From Saccharothrix sp. S26 (GTDB lineage Bacteria > Actinomycetota > Actinomycetes > Mycobacteriales > Pseudonocardiaceae): a stretch of DNA of 64,000 bases. The notes beneath the pieces are model-generated. The model was given only the letters and a program-made list of their open reading frames with translations. It was not told where the DNA came from and made no database searches. Location: the NCBI RefSeq assembly GCF_021390395.1, contig NZ_JAJUWT010000022.1, positions 1 to 64,000 of the forward strand, written 5' to 3'. The first letter of the stretch is position 1. Every line of letters begins with the position of its first letter. Below, piece after piece: positions 24,328 through 32,934 of the stretch. The position numbers and the translations under genes were made by a program.

Positions 24328-25940
24328 CGCCGACGCACCACGAACCGGCCGATGGCCAGCAGGTCCACCGGGGCCGAGCCGAAGCACTCCAACGCGTCAC
24401 GCGGGTCGTCCACCATCGGCCGCCCGGCCGTGTTCAGGCTCGTGTTCACCACCACGGGCACGCCGGTGCGCCGGTCGAACTCGCGGATCACCCGCGCCAT
24501 CAACGGCTCGGTCTCCGGGTCCACGGTCTGCACCCGCGCCGTGCCGTCCACGTGCACGACCGCCGGGATCCGGTCACGCCACTCGGGCCGCACGTCGTGC
24601 ACGAAGAGCATGTAGGGGCTGGGCAGCGGCCCCCGTTCGAAGAGCTCGGCCGCGCGGTCGGCCAGCACCATCGGCGCGATCGGCCGGAACTGCTCGCGCC
24701 CCTTCACGTTGTTGAGCCGTTCCAGGTTCTCCGCCCTGCCCGGGTGCGCAAGCAGCGACCGGCGGCCCAACGCCCGCGGCCCGTACTCGCTGCGACCCTG
24801 GAACCAGGCGACCACCTGGTCTTCGGCCAACGCCTCGGCCACCGCGACGGCCACGTCGTCCGGCTCCTCATAGCTGATCTTGGCGGTGCGCAGGCAGTCC
24901 TCGATCTGGGCGTCGGTCCACGACCGGCCCAGGTCCGCGCCCGGCATCGCGGCGGCGGGCTCACCGGCGTCGGCCACCACCTGCAACGCCGCGCCGAGCG
25001 CCGTGCCCGCGTCACCGGCCGCCGGCTGCACCCACACCTCGTCGAACGGCCCCTCGGCGAAGATCCGCGTGTTCGCCACGCAGTTGAGCGCCACGCCGCC
25101 CGCCATGGCCAGCCGCTTCTGCCCGGTCCGCTCGTGCAGCCACCGGACCAGGTCCAGCAGCACCTCCTCGACCCGCACCTGCACGCTGGCCGCCAGCTCG
25201 GCGTGCTCGCGCGTCATCTCGTCGTCCGGGCCGCGGCGCTTGGCCAGCGTGGCCCAGTCCAGCGGCATCACCGCGAACCCGCCGTCCTCGGTCGCGTAGA
25301 CGTGCTCGCGCAGCAGGTCCAGGTGCTTGGGCTCGGCGTAGGAGGCCAGCGCCATCACCTTGTACTCGTCGCTGGAGCGCAGGAAGCCCAGGTGCTCGGT
25401 CAGGTCCTCGTACAGCAGGCCCAACGAGTGCGGAAGGTGCTGCGCGGCCAGCGTCTCCAGCCGGTGGCCGCGGTAGCTGCCCGCCAGGTGCGAGCGGCAC
25501 TCGCCGCGACCGTCGTTGACCAGCACGGCGCAGTCGCCGTCGAACGGCGCGGCCAGGGCGGTGGACGCGGCGTGCGCCAGGTGGTGCGGCACGAACCGCA
25601 CGATCGCCGGGTCCAACCCAGGCAGCGCGGTGGCCAGGAAGTACGGCGCGCGGCGCGCGTACTCGGTGCGCAGGTCCTCCCACGGCACCTCGTTCGGCTC
25701 GACCAGGTCCGGGTCGTAGGAGTACGCGACCGCGTCGAGGTCGGCCGGCGTGAGGCCCGCGTGCTCCAGGCACCAGCGGGCGGCCTGTTCGGGCTGCTCC
25801 CACGCGGAGAACGGCACCGGCCGCTTGCCGTGCTTGCGCCGGGAGAAGCGTTCCTCCTCCGCGGCGGCCACCACCTCGCCGTCCACCACGAGGGCGGCGG
25901 CGGGGTCGTGGAAGACCGCGTTGATACCGAGCACGCGCAC
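24324..25940 (-). CDS. Sugar O-carbamoyltransferase (NodU/CmcH family)
   Basis: A 538-residue enzyme. The TsaD/HypF-like N-terminal domain includes GINAVFHDPAAALVVDG, EERFSRRKHGKRP, the metal ligands in VPHHLAHAAS, and GGVALNCVANTRI. The C-terminal domain has FQGRSEYGPRALGRRSLLAHP, NNVKGREQFRPIAPMVL and NTSLNTAGRPMVDDPRDAL. It uses carbamoyl phosphate and ATP to carbamoylate a hydroxyl, usually on a sugar of an antibiotic, Nod factor or surface glycan. GTG 25940 has AAAGGGGA upstream; the longer frame would start with TTG at 25961. Its neighbours argue for a carbamoylated sugar in the glycan. Confidence 0.93.
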   Translation of the reverse strand: MRVLGINAVFHDPAAALVVDGEVVAAAEEERFSRRKHGKRPVPFSAWEQPEQAARWCLEHAGLTPADLDAVAYSYDPDLVEPNEVPWEDLRTEYARRAPYFLATALPGLDPAIVRFVPHHLAHAASTALAAPFDGDCAVLVNDGRGECRSHLAGSYRGHRLETLAAQHLPHSLGLLYEDLTEHLGFLRSSDEYKVMALASYAEPKHLDLLREHVYATEDGGFAVMPLDWATLAKRRGPDDEMTREHAELAASVQVRVEEVLLDLVRWLHERTGQKRLAMAGGVALNCVANTRIFAEGPFDEVWVQPAAGDAGTALGAALQVVADAGEPAAAMPGADLGRSWTDAQIEDCLRTAKISYEEPDDVAVAVAEALAEDQVVAWFQGRSEYGPRALGRRSLLAHPGRAENLERLNNVKGREQFRPIAPMVLADRAAELFERGPLPSPYMLFVHDVRPEWRDRIPAVVHVDGTARVQTVDPETEPLMARVIREFDRRTGVPVVVNTSLNTAGRPMVDDPRDALECFGSAPVDLLAIGRFVVRRR

Positions 25941-25997
25941 GGCTTTCCCCTTTCGCTCCAACTCCTGTGTGGACCGTCGCAGGCCGACTTCGGTCGA

Positions 25998-26924
<927 letters not shown>

Positions 26925-26933
26925 GACCAGGGC

Positions 26934-26958
26934 CTACCCGTGGAGCGCGGGAGTAACC
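26934..26958 (-). promoter_or_regulatory. SigB/SigF-like promoter of the sugar operon; overlapping divergent copy
   Basis: On the minus strand GGTTA (26954-26958), a 14-nt spacer and GGGTAG (26934-26939), nine bases before the ATG at 26924. On the plus strand GGGTAG at 26970-26975 lies nine bases before the GTG of the divergent GT2 gene, with a weaker -35. Both transcripts would be leaderless. Confidence 0.55.
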
Positions 26959-26984
26959 ACCACTGGCCGGGGTAGTACTCGCTG

Positions 26985-27833
26985 GTGTCCCAGACGACCG
27001 TGGTGATCGCGACCCGTGACCGCGCCGACGACCTCGCGCGCACGCTGGGCCGTCTCCAGCGGCTCGACGTGCCGGTGATCGTGGTCGACAACGGCTCGTC
27101 CGACGACACGGTGGCGCGGGTGCGGCGCGAGTTCGACCAGGTCGAGGTGCTGGCCCTGGGGCGCAACGAGGGCGCGTTGGCCCGCAACCACGGCGTGCGG
27201 CACGCGAGCACCCCGTACGTCGCGTTCAGCGACGACGACTCCTGGTGGGCGCCCGGCGCGTTGCCGTGCGCGGAGGAGCTGTTCGCCCGCCACCCCCGGT
27301 TGGGGCTGGTCGCGGCTCGCACGATCGTGGAACCCGACGGCCGGCTGGACCCGGTGTGCGTCGAGATGGCGCACTCGGCGCTGGGACGTGACGACGACCT
27401 GCCCGGACCGTCCGTGCTGGGTTTCGTGTGCTGCGGCGCGATCGTGCGGCGGTCGGCGTTCCTGCGGGTCGGCGGGTTCCACCCGGTGCTGTTCTGGCCC
27501 GGCGAGGAGCGGTTGTTCTCCTGGGACCTGGCCGCGGCCGGCTGGGCGTGCTGCTACGTGGACGACGTGGTGGCGCACCACCAGCCGTCGCCGTCCCGGC
27601 CGCCGTCGGCGTGGCGGCGGCGCGTGGAGCTGCGCAACGACCTGCTCACCACCTGGCTGCGCCGTCCGCCCGCGGTGGTGCTCGGCGAGACGTTCGCGCT
27701 GGCCAGGCGGGCCGCGGGGGACCGGGACGCGGGCGCGGCGCTGGCCGCGGCGCTGCGCCGGCTGCCCGGCGTCCTGCGCCACCGCCGCCGGTTGCCCGCC
27801 GAGGTGGAACGACGGGTGGCGCTCGTCTGCTGA
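26985..27833 (+). CDS. Glycosyltransferase family 2
   Basis: A 282-residue GT-A protein. TTVVIATRDRADDLARTLGRLQ and VIVVDNGSSDDT form the nucleotide site, SDDDSWWAPGAL is the DxD region near residue 84, CGAIVRRSAFLRVGGFHPVLFWPGEE includes the acceptor-site acidic pair, and a basic helical tail follows. It resembles rhamnosyl/galactofuranosyl-type GT2 enzymes, but the sugar cannot be fixed. GTG 26985 is nine bases from a GGGTAG box and has no ribosome site, fitting a leaderless transcript. It diverges from the carbamoyl-sugar operon and probably works with it. Confidence 0.87.
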   Translation: MSQTTVVIATRDRADDLARTLGRLQRLDVPVIVVDNGSSDDTVARVRREFDQVEVLALGRNEGALARNHGVRHASTPYVAFSDDDSWWAPGALPCAEELFARHPRLGLVAARTIVEPDGRLDPVCVEMAHSALGRDDDLPGPSVLGFVCCGAIVRRSAFLRVGGFHPVLFWPGEERLFSWDLAAAGWACCYVDDVVAHHQPSPSRPPSAWRRRVELRNDLLTTWLRRPPAVVLGETFALARRAAGDRDAGAALAAALRRLPGVLRHRRRLPAEVERRVALVC

Positions 27834-27842
27834 CGCGGCCGT

Positions 27843-28343
27843 TCACCCGATCGGCGCGTCCCGCTCCACGACGACGTCCCCGGCGTGGTCCACCCGGTAC
27901 CCGACCCCGCGCACGGTGGTGATGATCGACGCGGCTTCGCCCAGCTTGTGCCGGATGCGCCGCACGTGCACGTCCACCGTGCGGGTGTCGACCGTGCTCG
28001 TGGTGCCCCACACGCTGGCCATCAGGGCGGTCCGCCGGTGCACCCGGTGGGGGTTGGCGCACAGGTGGTGCAGCAGGTCGAACTCCAGCCTGGTCAGCCC
28101 CACCGGCACGCCCCGGTGCAGCACGCGGCGCGAGTCGACCAGGATCCGCAGCGTCGGCTCGACCCGCGCGGACGGCAGGTCGACCACCACGTCCGCGTCC
28201 GGCAGGTCCAGCGCCGAGCGCAGCGCCTCGGCCAGCCGCCCCGCCGCGGCCACCACCCGCGTGTCGGTGGCGCTCACGCGGATGACGACCGTCACCTCGA
28301 CGTCCGTCGGGTCGACTCCCGTCACCTCGGGCAATGCCGTCAC
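27843..28343 (-). CDS. Winged-helix regulator with OmpR/PhoB-type DNA-binding domain, no receiver
   Basis: About 166 residues. The C-terminal 95 residues are an OmpR-type winged helix: GLTRLEFDLLHHLCANPHRVHRRTALMASVWG, then TVDVHVRRIRHKLGEAASIITTVRGVGYRV. The N-terminal 70 residues have no phospho-acceptor receiver; they carry a VTVVIRVSATDTRVVAAAGRLAEAL segment of unknown fold. GTG 28343 is chosen; a TTG at 28379 would add 12 residues and has a weak GGAAC upstream. It is an orphan, convergent with GT2 and divergent from the aldo/keto reductase gene, which it might control. Confidence 0.8.
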   Translation of the reverse strand: MTALPEVTGVDPTDVEVTVVIRVSATDTRVVAAAGRLAEALRSALDLPDADVVVDLPSARVEPTLRILVDSRRVLHRGVPVGLTRLEFDLLHHLCANPHRVHRRTALMASVWGTTSTVDTRTVDVHVRRIRHKLGEAASIITTVRGVGYRVDHAGDVVVERDAPIG

Positions 28344-28425
28344 GGTGTGATCGGACCAGTGCGGCGTGACGCGCGTCAACGCGTTCCAGCACGTGGGAAC
28401 CGTTGACAGCGGGCATCATGAGGTC

Positions 28426-29241
28426 ATGAGGACCATCACCCTGAACAACGGCGTCACCATGCCGCAGCTCGGTTTCGGTGTCTTCCAGGTGTCCACTGAG
28501 GACACCTACGACGCGGTGACCGAGGCGTTGCGGGTCGGTTACCGCAGCATCGACACGGCCGCCGCCTACCGCAACGAGGAGCCGGTCGGCCGCGCCGTGG
28601 CCGACTCGCCCGTGCCGCGCGACGAGATCTTCGTGACCACCAAGCTGTGGAACTCCGACCAGGGCTACGACGAGGCGCTGCGCGCGTTCGACGCGAGCGC
28701 CGAGCGGCTCGGCCTCGACCGGGTCGACCTGTACCTGGTGCACTGGCCGGCGCCCAAGCAGGACCGGTACGTCGACAGTTGGCGCGCGTTGGGCAAGCTG
28801 CACGCCGACGGCCGGGTCCGGGCGATCGGCGTGTCCAACTTCCAGCCCGCGCACCTGGAGCGGATCGTGGACGCCACCGGCGCGGTGCCCGCGGTGAACC
28901 AGGTCGAGCTGCACCCGTGGTTGCAGCAGGCCGAGCTGCGCGCCTTCCACGCCCGGCACGGCATCGTGACCGAGGCGTGGAGCCCGCTGGCGCAGGGCGC
29001 GCTGCTGGCCGACCCGGTGATCACCTCCATCGCCGCCAAGCACGGCCGCACGCCCGCGCAGGTCGTGCTGCGCTGGCACGTGCAGCTGGACAACGTGGTC
29101 ATCCCCAAGTCGGTGACGCCCAGCCGGATCGCGGAGAACTCCGCCCTGTTCGACTTCGAGCTCGACGACGAGGACATGACCGCCATCAAGGGCCTGGACC
29201 GGGGTGAGCGCACCGGTCCCGACCCCGACACGTTCGGCTGA
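28426..29241 (+). CDS. Aldo/keto reductase (2,5-diketo-D-gluconate reductase-like)
   Basis: A 271-residue (alpha/beta)8 NADPH reductase. LGFGVFQVS opens the barrel. The catalytic tetrad is visible as Asp in RSIDTAAAYRNE, Tyr in the same segment, Lys in FVTTKLWNSDQG and His in YLVHWPAP. VIPKSVTPSRIAEN forms the cofactor site. It is of AKR5-like length. ATG 28426 follows ATGAGGTC. Substrate unknown; these enzymes usually reduce small aldehydes or keto-sugars. Confidence 0.92.
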   Translation: MRTITLNNGVTMPQLGFGVFQVSTEDTYDAVTEALRVGYRSIDTAAAYRNEEPVGRAVADSPVPRDEIFVTTKLWNSDQGYDEALRAFDASAERLGLDRVDLYLVHWPAPKQDRYVDSWRALGKLHADGRVRAIGVSNFQPAHLERIVDATGAVPAVNQVELHPWLQQAELRAFHARHGIVTEAWSPLAQGALLADPVITSIAAKHGRTPAQVVLRWHVQLDNVVIPKSVTPSRIAENSALFDFELDDEDMTAIKGLDRGERTGPDPDTFG

Positions 29242-29281
29242 GGTGGGCCGAAGATCGGACCATCGAACGGCTTGACGGCCG

Positions 29282-29791
29282 TTACACGCTCACCGGGCCG
29301 CCGGAGCGCCAGTAGACGCCGGCGTCCCGGCTGAGCAGCCCTTCGTCCACGAGGTACCGGCGCACGGTCACGTGGTCGACCTCACCGCCCTCGCACCACC
29401 GCTTCAGCACCTCCACCACGTCGCGCTCGGGGTACCGTCTACCCGGCTCGAACGCGGTGCTCACCTGTTCGAGCACCGCCCGCCTGCGCCCGCGCTGCGC
29501 GGGGAGCTTCACCAGCCGCCCATCCCGCACGAACGGGTCCTCCTGGACCCGGTTCGCCTGGTCGACCCGGGTGGCCTCCTTGAACAGCTCCTCGCGCAGT
29601 CGCAAGCCCGAGCCGTCGGTGACGACGAGCCCCGCCGACCGCAGTCGGCGCAACGAGTTCTCGACCCGCCGAGCGTCCAACCCGGTCGCCTCGGCGACGT
29701 CCGCGGTCGTGCGGGCGCCGAGCACCAGCGCGGCCGCCACGCGCAACCTTTCGGGCTCGGCCAGCAGTCCGATCAGTGAATCAGGGGTCAC
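29282..29791 (-). CDS. ArsR-like regulator with DUF2087 domain
   Basis: A 169-residue protein. The N-terminal winged helix (LIGLLAEPERLRVAAALVLGARTTADVAEATGLDARRVENSLRRLRSAGLV) is followed by a DUF2087 domain at about 85-160 with PAQRGRRRAVLEQVSTAFEPGRRYPERDVVEVLKRW and HVTVRRYLVDEGLLSR. DUF2087 proteins are commonly small regulators of unknown signal. It diverges from the gene at 29854 across about 60 bp and may regulate it. Confidence 0.88.
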   Translation of the reverse strand: MTPDSLIGLLAEPERLRVAAALVLGARTTADVAEATGLDARRVENSLRRLRSAGLVVTDGSGLRLREELFKEATRVDQANRVQEDPFVRDGRLVKLPAQRGRRRAVLEQVSTAFEPGRRYPERDVVEVLKRWCEGGEVDHVTVRRYLVDEGLLSRDAGVYWRSGGPVSV

Positions 29792-29853
29792 GCTTCGAGC
29801 TAACCGAACCCGGCGGTCTGGTGCACGCCCATTTCGGGCGGACCTTAATAGCC

Positions 29854-30651
29854 GTGCGCACTGATCACCTCTTCCCCCTGGCGTCGGTGGAGCCGGTTTT
29901 CGGCATGCCGATCGAGAACGCCCGCAAGTTCCAGCAGGTGGCCGCCGAGCAGGACCTCGTCATCGACGTGCGGGCGACGAACCCGCACGCGGTGGCGTGG
30001 CTGCGCGAGGGTGCGCTGCCCAAACCGGAGGCGGTGAAGGCCAAGACCATCGACGACCTGGACGTCCGGCTCGGCGCGGCCCGCCGCCACCGCGGCCTGG
30101 TCGGCTACTTCCGGCCCGAGTTACCGCGCGTCGACCTGCACGACCGGCTGCTGCGCCGCTACGACCAGCGGCGCGTCGAGTTCGAGGCGTTGAGCGACAA
30201 GATGGCCCAGTTCGAGCGGCGGGGCGAGTACGTCGTGCGCGACGGCGTGGTGCACGGTTTCGACCGGCGGGGCGGGCTGCGGCCGCTGACCGGCGACCAC
30301 GACGTGTTCGACATCCACGCCTCCGGCGGCGCGGAGCTGAGCCGCCGGCGCTACGACCGGGCGGTGGCGACCATGATGTCGATGGACATGGGCGTCACCC
30401 ACGGCGCCCACATGTACTGGCGGCCCACCACCAAGTCCGACCTCGCGATGTTCGAGTCGATCGCCCTCAGCGGCGACCCCAAGCTGCGCTTCCACCCGGA
30501 CGGCACCGTGACCGCGGGCGCCTACCGCGGCTTGAACGCGGGCACCAGGGCGATCACCACGCCCGCCAGGGCGGCCCGCCCGTACGACAGGGTCTCCCAC
30601 GTGGGCAGGCCCAGGACTCCGGTCTCCTCGGCGTCGGTGATGAACAGTTGA
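29854..30651 (+). CDS. Protein with possible edema factor/ExoY-like adenylate cyclase fold (divergent)
   Basis: A 265-residue protein if GTG 29854 is the start. The order of segments resembles the catalytic domain of edema factor and ExoY: FGMPIENARKFQQVAAEQDLVIDVRATNP near residue 17, a lysine-containing VKAKTIDD near 61 followed by GLVGYF, LTGDHDVFDI (D148/D150, like the metal-binding D-Y-D) and VTHGAHMYW (H183, like the metal-binding His of INHGTEQNN). The usual catalytic His of the HGKS motif seems replaced and the final Asn is absent, so activity is doubtful. The last 40 residues are antisense to the DUF4383 gene (130-nt overlap). No signal peptide is seen. Homology is inferred from memory of the family. 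Confidence 0.55.
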   Translation: MRTDHLFPLASVEPVFGMPIENARKFQQVAAEQDLVIDVRATNPHAVAWLREGALPKPEAVKAKTIDDLDVRLGAARRHRGLVGYFRPELPRVDLHDRLLRRYDQRRVEFEALSDKMAQFERRGEYVVRDGVVHGFDRRGGLRPLTGDHDVFDIHASGGAELSRRRYDRAVATMMSMDMGVTHGAHMYWRPTTKSDLAMFESIALSGDPKLRFHPDGTVTAGAYRGLNAGTRAITTPARAARPYDRVSHVGRPRTPVSSASVMNS

Positions 30652-30920
30652 CCGTAGAGCAGCAGCAGGAGGACGCCGTAACACCGCGCGTGCCGGTGCC
30701 GCCAGGCCAGCAGCACGCCGGCCAGGCCCGTGCACACGTACAAGGTGTGGACGGCGCCCTCACCCATGGGCAGGAACGGGATGGACGCGAGGACGATCTG
30801 GAGCATCCCGACCACCAGTGCGAGCGCTTGTGCCCGGCTGAAGGATCGGGGCTGCTCCTCGGTCCCCGGCCGGGTCTTCTTCCCGGTACGCCGTTCGGTC
30901 ACGGCTGCCTCGTTCCGCAT
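30522..30920 (-). CDS. DUF4383 four-helix membrane protein
   Basis: A 132-residue protein. A basic N-terminus is followed by four hydrophobic helices: ALALVVGMLQIVLASIPF, AVHTLYVCTGLAGVLLAW, CYGVLLLLLYGQLFI and GRAALAGVVIALVPA. The FLPMGEGAVHTLYVCTGLAGV arrangement matches DUF4383, a small family of unknown function common in actinomycetes. The ATG lies nine bases from a GGGTAA -10 box. Its 3' end overlaps the convergent gene at 29854-30651. Confidence 0.85.
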   Translation of the reverse strand: MRNEAAVTERRTGKKTRPGTEEQPRSFSRAQALALVVGMLQIVLASIPFLPMGEGAVHTLYVCTGLAGVLLAWRHRHARCYGVLLLLLYGQLFITDAEETGVLGLPTWETLSYGRAALAGVVIALVPAFKPR

Positions 30921-30929
30921 GACAGCGGG

Positions 30930-30954
30930 TTACCCGCGCCCGTTCGGCTCATCC
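30930..30954 (-). promoter_or_regulatory. SigB/SigF-like promoter of the DUF4383 gene, leaderless
   Basis: GGATG (30950-30954), a 14-nt spacer and GGGTAA (30930-30935) on the minus strand, nine bases before the ATG at 30920. Spacing and leader length equal those at 13772 and 26934. A second GGGTAAG lies further upstream near 30970. Confidence 0.5.
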
Positions 30955-31055
30955 TGGCCCCCCGACGGCTTACCCCTATGGGTCATATCGCCCAACACCG
31001 TCCGGCATTACGGCTAATCGAGGGGTCACGGGCAGCTCAGCGGCCTGCGCCGCGA

Positions 31056-32276
31056 TCAGCGCAGCAGCGGTTCGATCTCTGCCTTTGCCTCGGCAATCGC
31101 CTGATCGGGGCGGCGCTCGCCGCTCAGCACGCGCGTGGCCATCGTGGCCAGCGCGCGGGAGATCCCCGCGTACTCCGCGCCGTAGGCGGTGGGGGCGCGC
31201 GCCGACCGCAGCTGCGCGGTGAAGCCGGGCAGGTTCGGGTCCCACTGCCAGGCCAGGGCGTCCACGGTGTCGGCGCGGTTGGGCAGCGCGGACAGGCCGC
31301 CGCCGAACTCGGTGGCGTTGTCGGGCTGCTCGGCGAGCCAGGTCAGCACGTCCCAGGCCCGGTCGACCCGGCCGTTGCGCCCCACCACGGCCGTCTCGCC
31401 GCCGAGCAGGCCCGCGGCTCCCGCCGCGCCGTCGGGCAGCGGGGCGGCCGCCCAGTCCAGCCCGGCGGTGTTGAGCGCGGGGATCGAGGCCGGTCCGGTG
31501 ATCGCCATCGCGCAGCGGCCCTCGGCGAAGCGCTGCCGCACGTCGTCGTCGGTCCAGCCCAGCGCCTCGGCGGGCGTGCTGCGGTCGGTGTTCACCAGGT
31601 CGTCGAGGAAGGTGAGGGCGTCGAGGGAGGGCTGACCGCCGAGGTCGGCCACGTCGCCGCCCGCCTGCCACAGCAGCGGCAGGAACGCGGTGGTCAGGTC
31701 GTCGCCCTTCGCGCCGAAGCACAGCCCGGAGCGGTCGGCCGAAGTCAGGGCCTTAGCCGCGGCACGCAGCCCGTCCCAGGTCGTCGGCGGTTCGGTGAGG
31801 CCGGCCGCGGCGAAGTGGTCGCGGTGGTAGACCAGCGCGGTGGTGGTGCTGCGCAGCGGCACGCCGTGGACGCGCCCGTCCCGGGTGACGCTCTCGCGCA
31901 CCGGCGGGAGGAACCGGTCGGCCGGGGCCCACTGCTCGAAGCGGTCGGTGAGGTCTGCCAGGGCGCCGCTCGCGGCCAGCCGGGGCAGGTCGGCGGTGCC
32001 GACGGCGGCGATGTCGGGGAACACGCCGGACGCGGTCGCCTCGGCGAGCTTGGCCTCGAACTCGGCCCGGGGCAGCGAGGTGCGCTCGATCCGCACGTCG
32101 GGGTGCTCCTGGCGGTACCGGGTGAGGAGGCTGTCCACGGCCTGGTCGGCCATGGGGGAGTGGTTCAGGTAGTCCCACCAGGTCAGTGTCACCTGATCGG
32201 GAGACTCGATCTGCTCTGCGTTGCACGCGCCGGCGGCGAACAGGGCCACTGCACAGAGCAGCGCTCGTCCACGCAT
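31056..32276 (-). CDS. Extracellular sugar-binding lipoprotein (SBP family 1), orphan
   Basis: A 406-residue ABC substrate-binding protein. The signal peptide RALLCAVALFAAGAC provides a lipobox, and mature residues LTWWDYLNHSPMADQAVDSLLTRYRQEHPDV match the MalE/UgpB-like cluster. FPDIAAVGTADLPRLAASGALADLT, GVPLRSTTTALVYHRDHF and FAEGRCAMAITGP are family hallmarks. It would bind a carbohydrate outside the membrane. No permease or ATPase gene is adjacent, so it must serve a transporter encoded elsewhere or act as a receptor. Confidence 0.88.
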   Translation of the reverse strand: MRGRALLCAVALFAAGACNAEQIESPDQVTLTWWDYLNHSPMADQAVDSLLTRYRQEHPDVRIERTSLPRAEFEAKLAEATASGVFPDIAAVGTADLPRLAASGALADLTDRFEQWAPADRFLPPVRESVTRDGRVHGVPLRSTTTALVYHRDHFAAAGLTEPPTTWDGLRAAAKALTSADRSGLCFGAKGDDLTTAFLPLLWQAGGDVADLGGQPSLDALTFLDDLVNTDRSTPAEALGWTDDDVRQRFAEGRCAMAITGPASIPALNTAGLDWAAAPLPDGAAGAAGLLGGETAVVGRNGRVDRAWDVLTWLAEQPDNATEFGGGLSALPNRADTVDALAWQWDPNLPGFTAQLRSARAPTAYGAEYAGISRALATMATRVLSGERRPDQAIAEAKAEIEPLLR

Positions 32277-32363
32277 TCCGCTCCACCCTTCGGGGTAGGC
32301 GACCTTTACGGCATGTGCTCGTCCTACTCCGCTGCGTGAGGCGGTGTCAAGATCTCCGGTGGT

Positions 32364-32528
32364 TCAGACCTCTGGTCGGGTGTGGTCCGGCGGCCGGGGC
32401 GGTGACTGCGCCGCGGGAGGCGACGCGTGCTCACCCGGTTCGTCCGGCGGGGCCGGCCGGGCGGGGTCGGGCAGGAAGTCCGCGAGGTAGGTCGCCGCCA
32501 ACTCGTCGTAGATCGGTGTTGAGCTCAC
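32364..32528 (-). CDS. Small hypothetical protein starting SSTPIYDEL
   Basis: A 54-residue acidic, proline-rich peptide from GTG 32528: a short ordered part STPIYDELAATYLADFLPDP, then a Pro/Ala/Glu-rich tail. Short proteins starting (S/T)STPIYD(Q/E)L recur in Pseudonocardiales genomes, as I recall, with no known function. A frame from 32597 exists, but GTG 32528 gives the conserved-looking start. Confidence 0.55.
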   Translation of the reverse strand: MSSTPIYDELAATYLADFLPDPARPAPPDEPGEHASPPAAQSPPRPPDHTRPEV

Positions 32529-32737
32529 GTCCCGGCATCCTGTCCGGCCGCGGGCAGCGGCGCTGCCCCTCTCACTCCTGTGGGTTACCTCTCGCACGGG
32601 AAGCGCCGATCCAGCGCCCGTACGATTGCGGAAAACCGTCGGCGCTGGTCACGGCGTCGGCCGGGTGCGGTCCGACACCCGCCGCGCGGTCGTGCCGACC
32701 GGGGGATGACCGGGATCACGCGGCCGCCATCGGGATC

Positions 32738-32765
32738 GGTGATTGAAGCCCGGTAACAGGGGTAC
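32738..32765 (+). promoter_or_regulatory. GGGTAC promoter for the 6C RNA
   Basis: GGTGA (32738-32742), a 17-nt spacer and GGGTAC (32760-32765). It would start transcription near 32772, just before the two C-loop hairpins. No ORF follows (the next ATG is followed by a stop after two codons). Confidence 0.5.
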
Positions 32766-32771
32766 TCCTCG

Positions 32772-32865
32772 CTGCGATGAGGGCTTAGGCGGCCACCGCC
32801 CCCCCAACTGGCCGCCTGCCAAGTCCCGGCCGGACTCCCCTCCCCCCAAGAGTCCGGCCGGGCAC
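32772..32865 (+). ncRNA. 6C RNA
   Basis: Two strong hairpins, each with a run of at least six cytosines in the loop. The first has a perfect 9-bp stem (32787-32795 with 32809-32817) and a loop with seven C. The second has a perfect 13-bp stem (32825-32837 with 32850-32862) and the loop ccctccccccaa with six consecutive C. This is the defining architecture of the actinobacterial 6C RNA class (Rfam). The C-rich loops could pair with purine-rich ribosome-binding sites. The second hairpin also serves as terminator. Ends are estimated from the promoter and stem. Confidence 0.82.
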
Positions 32866-32934
32866 CTCGTCCGGCGATCTCGGTGCCACACCGGGGTTTC
32901 GCCGTTCCGGGGTACCCGGAACGGCTGTGAACGA

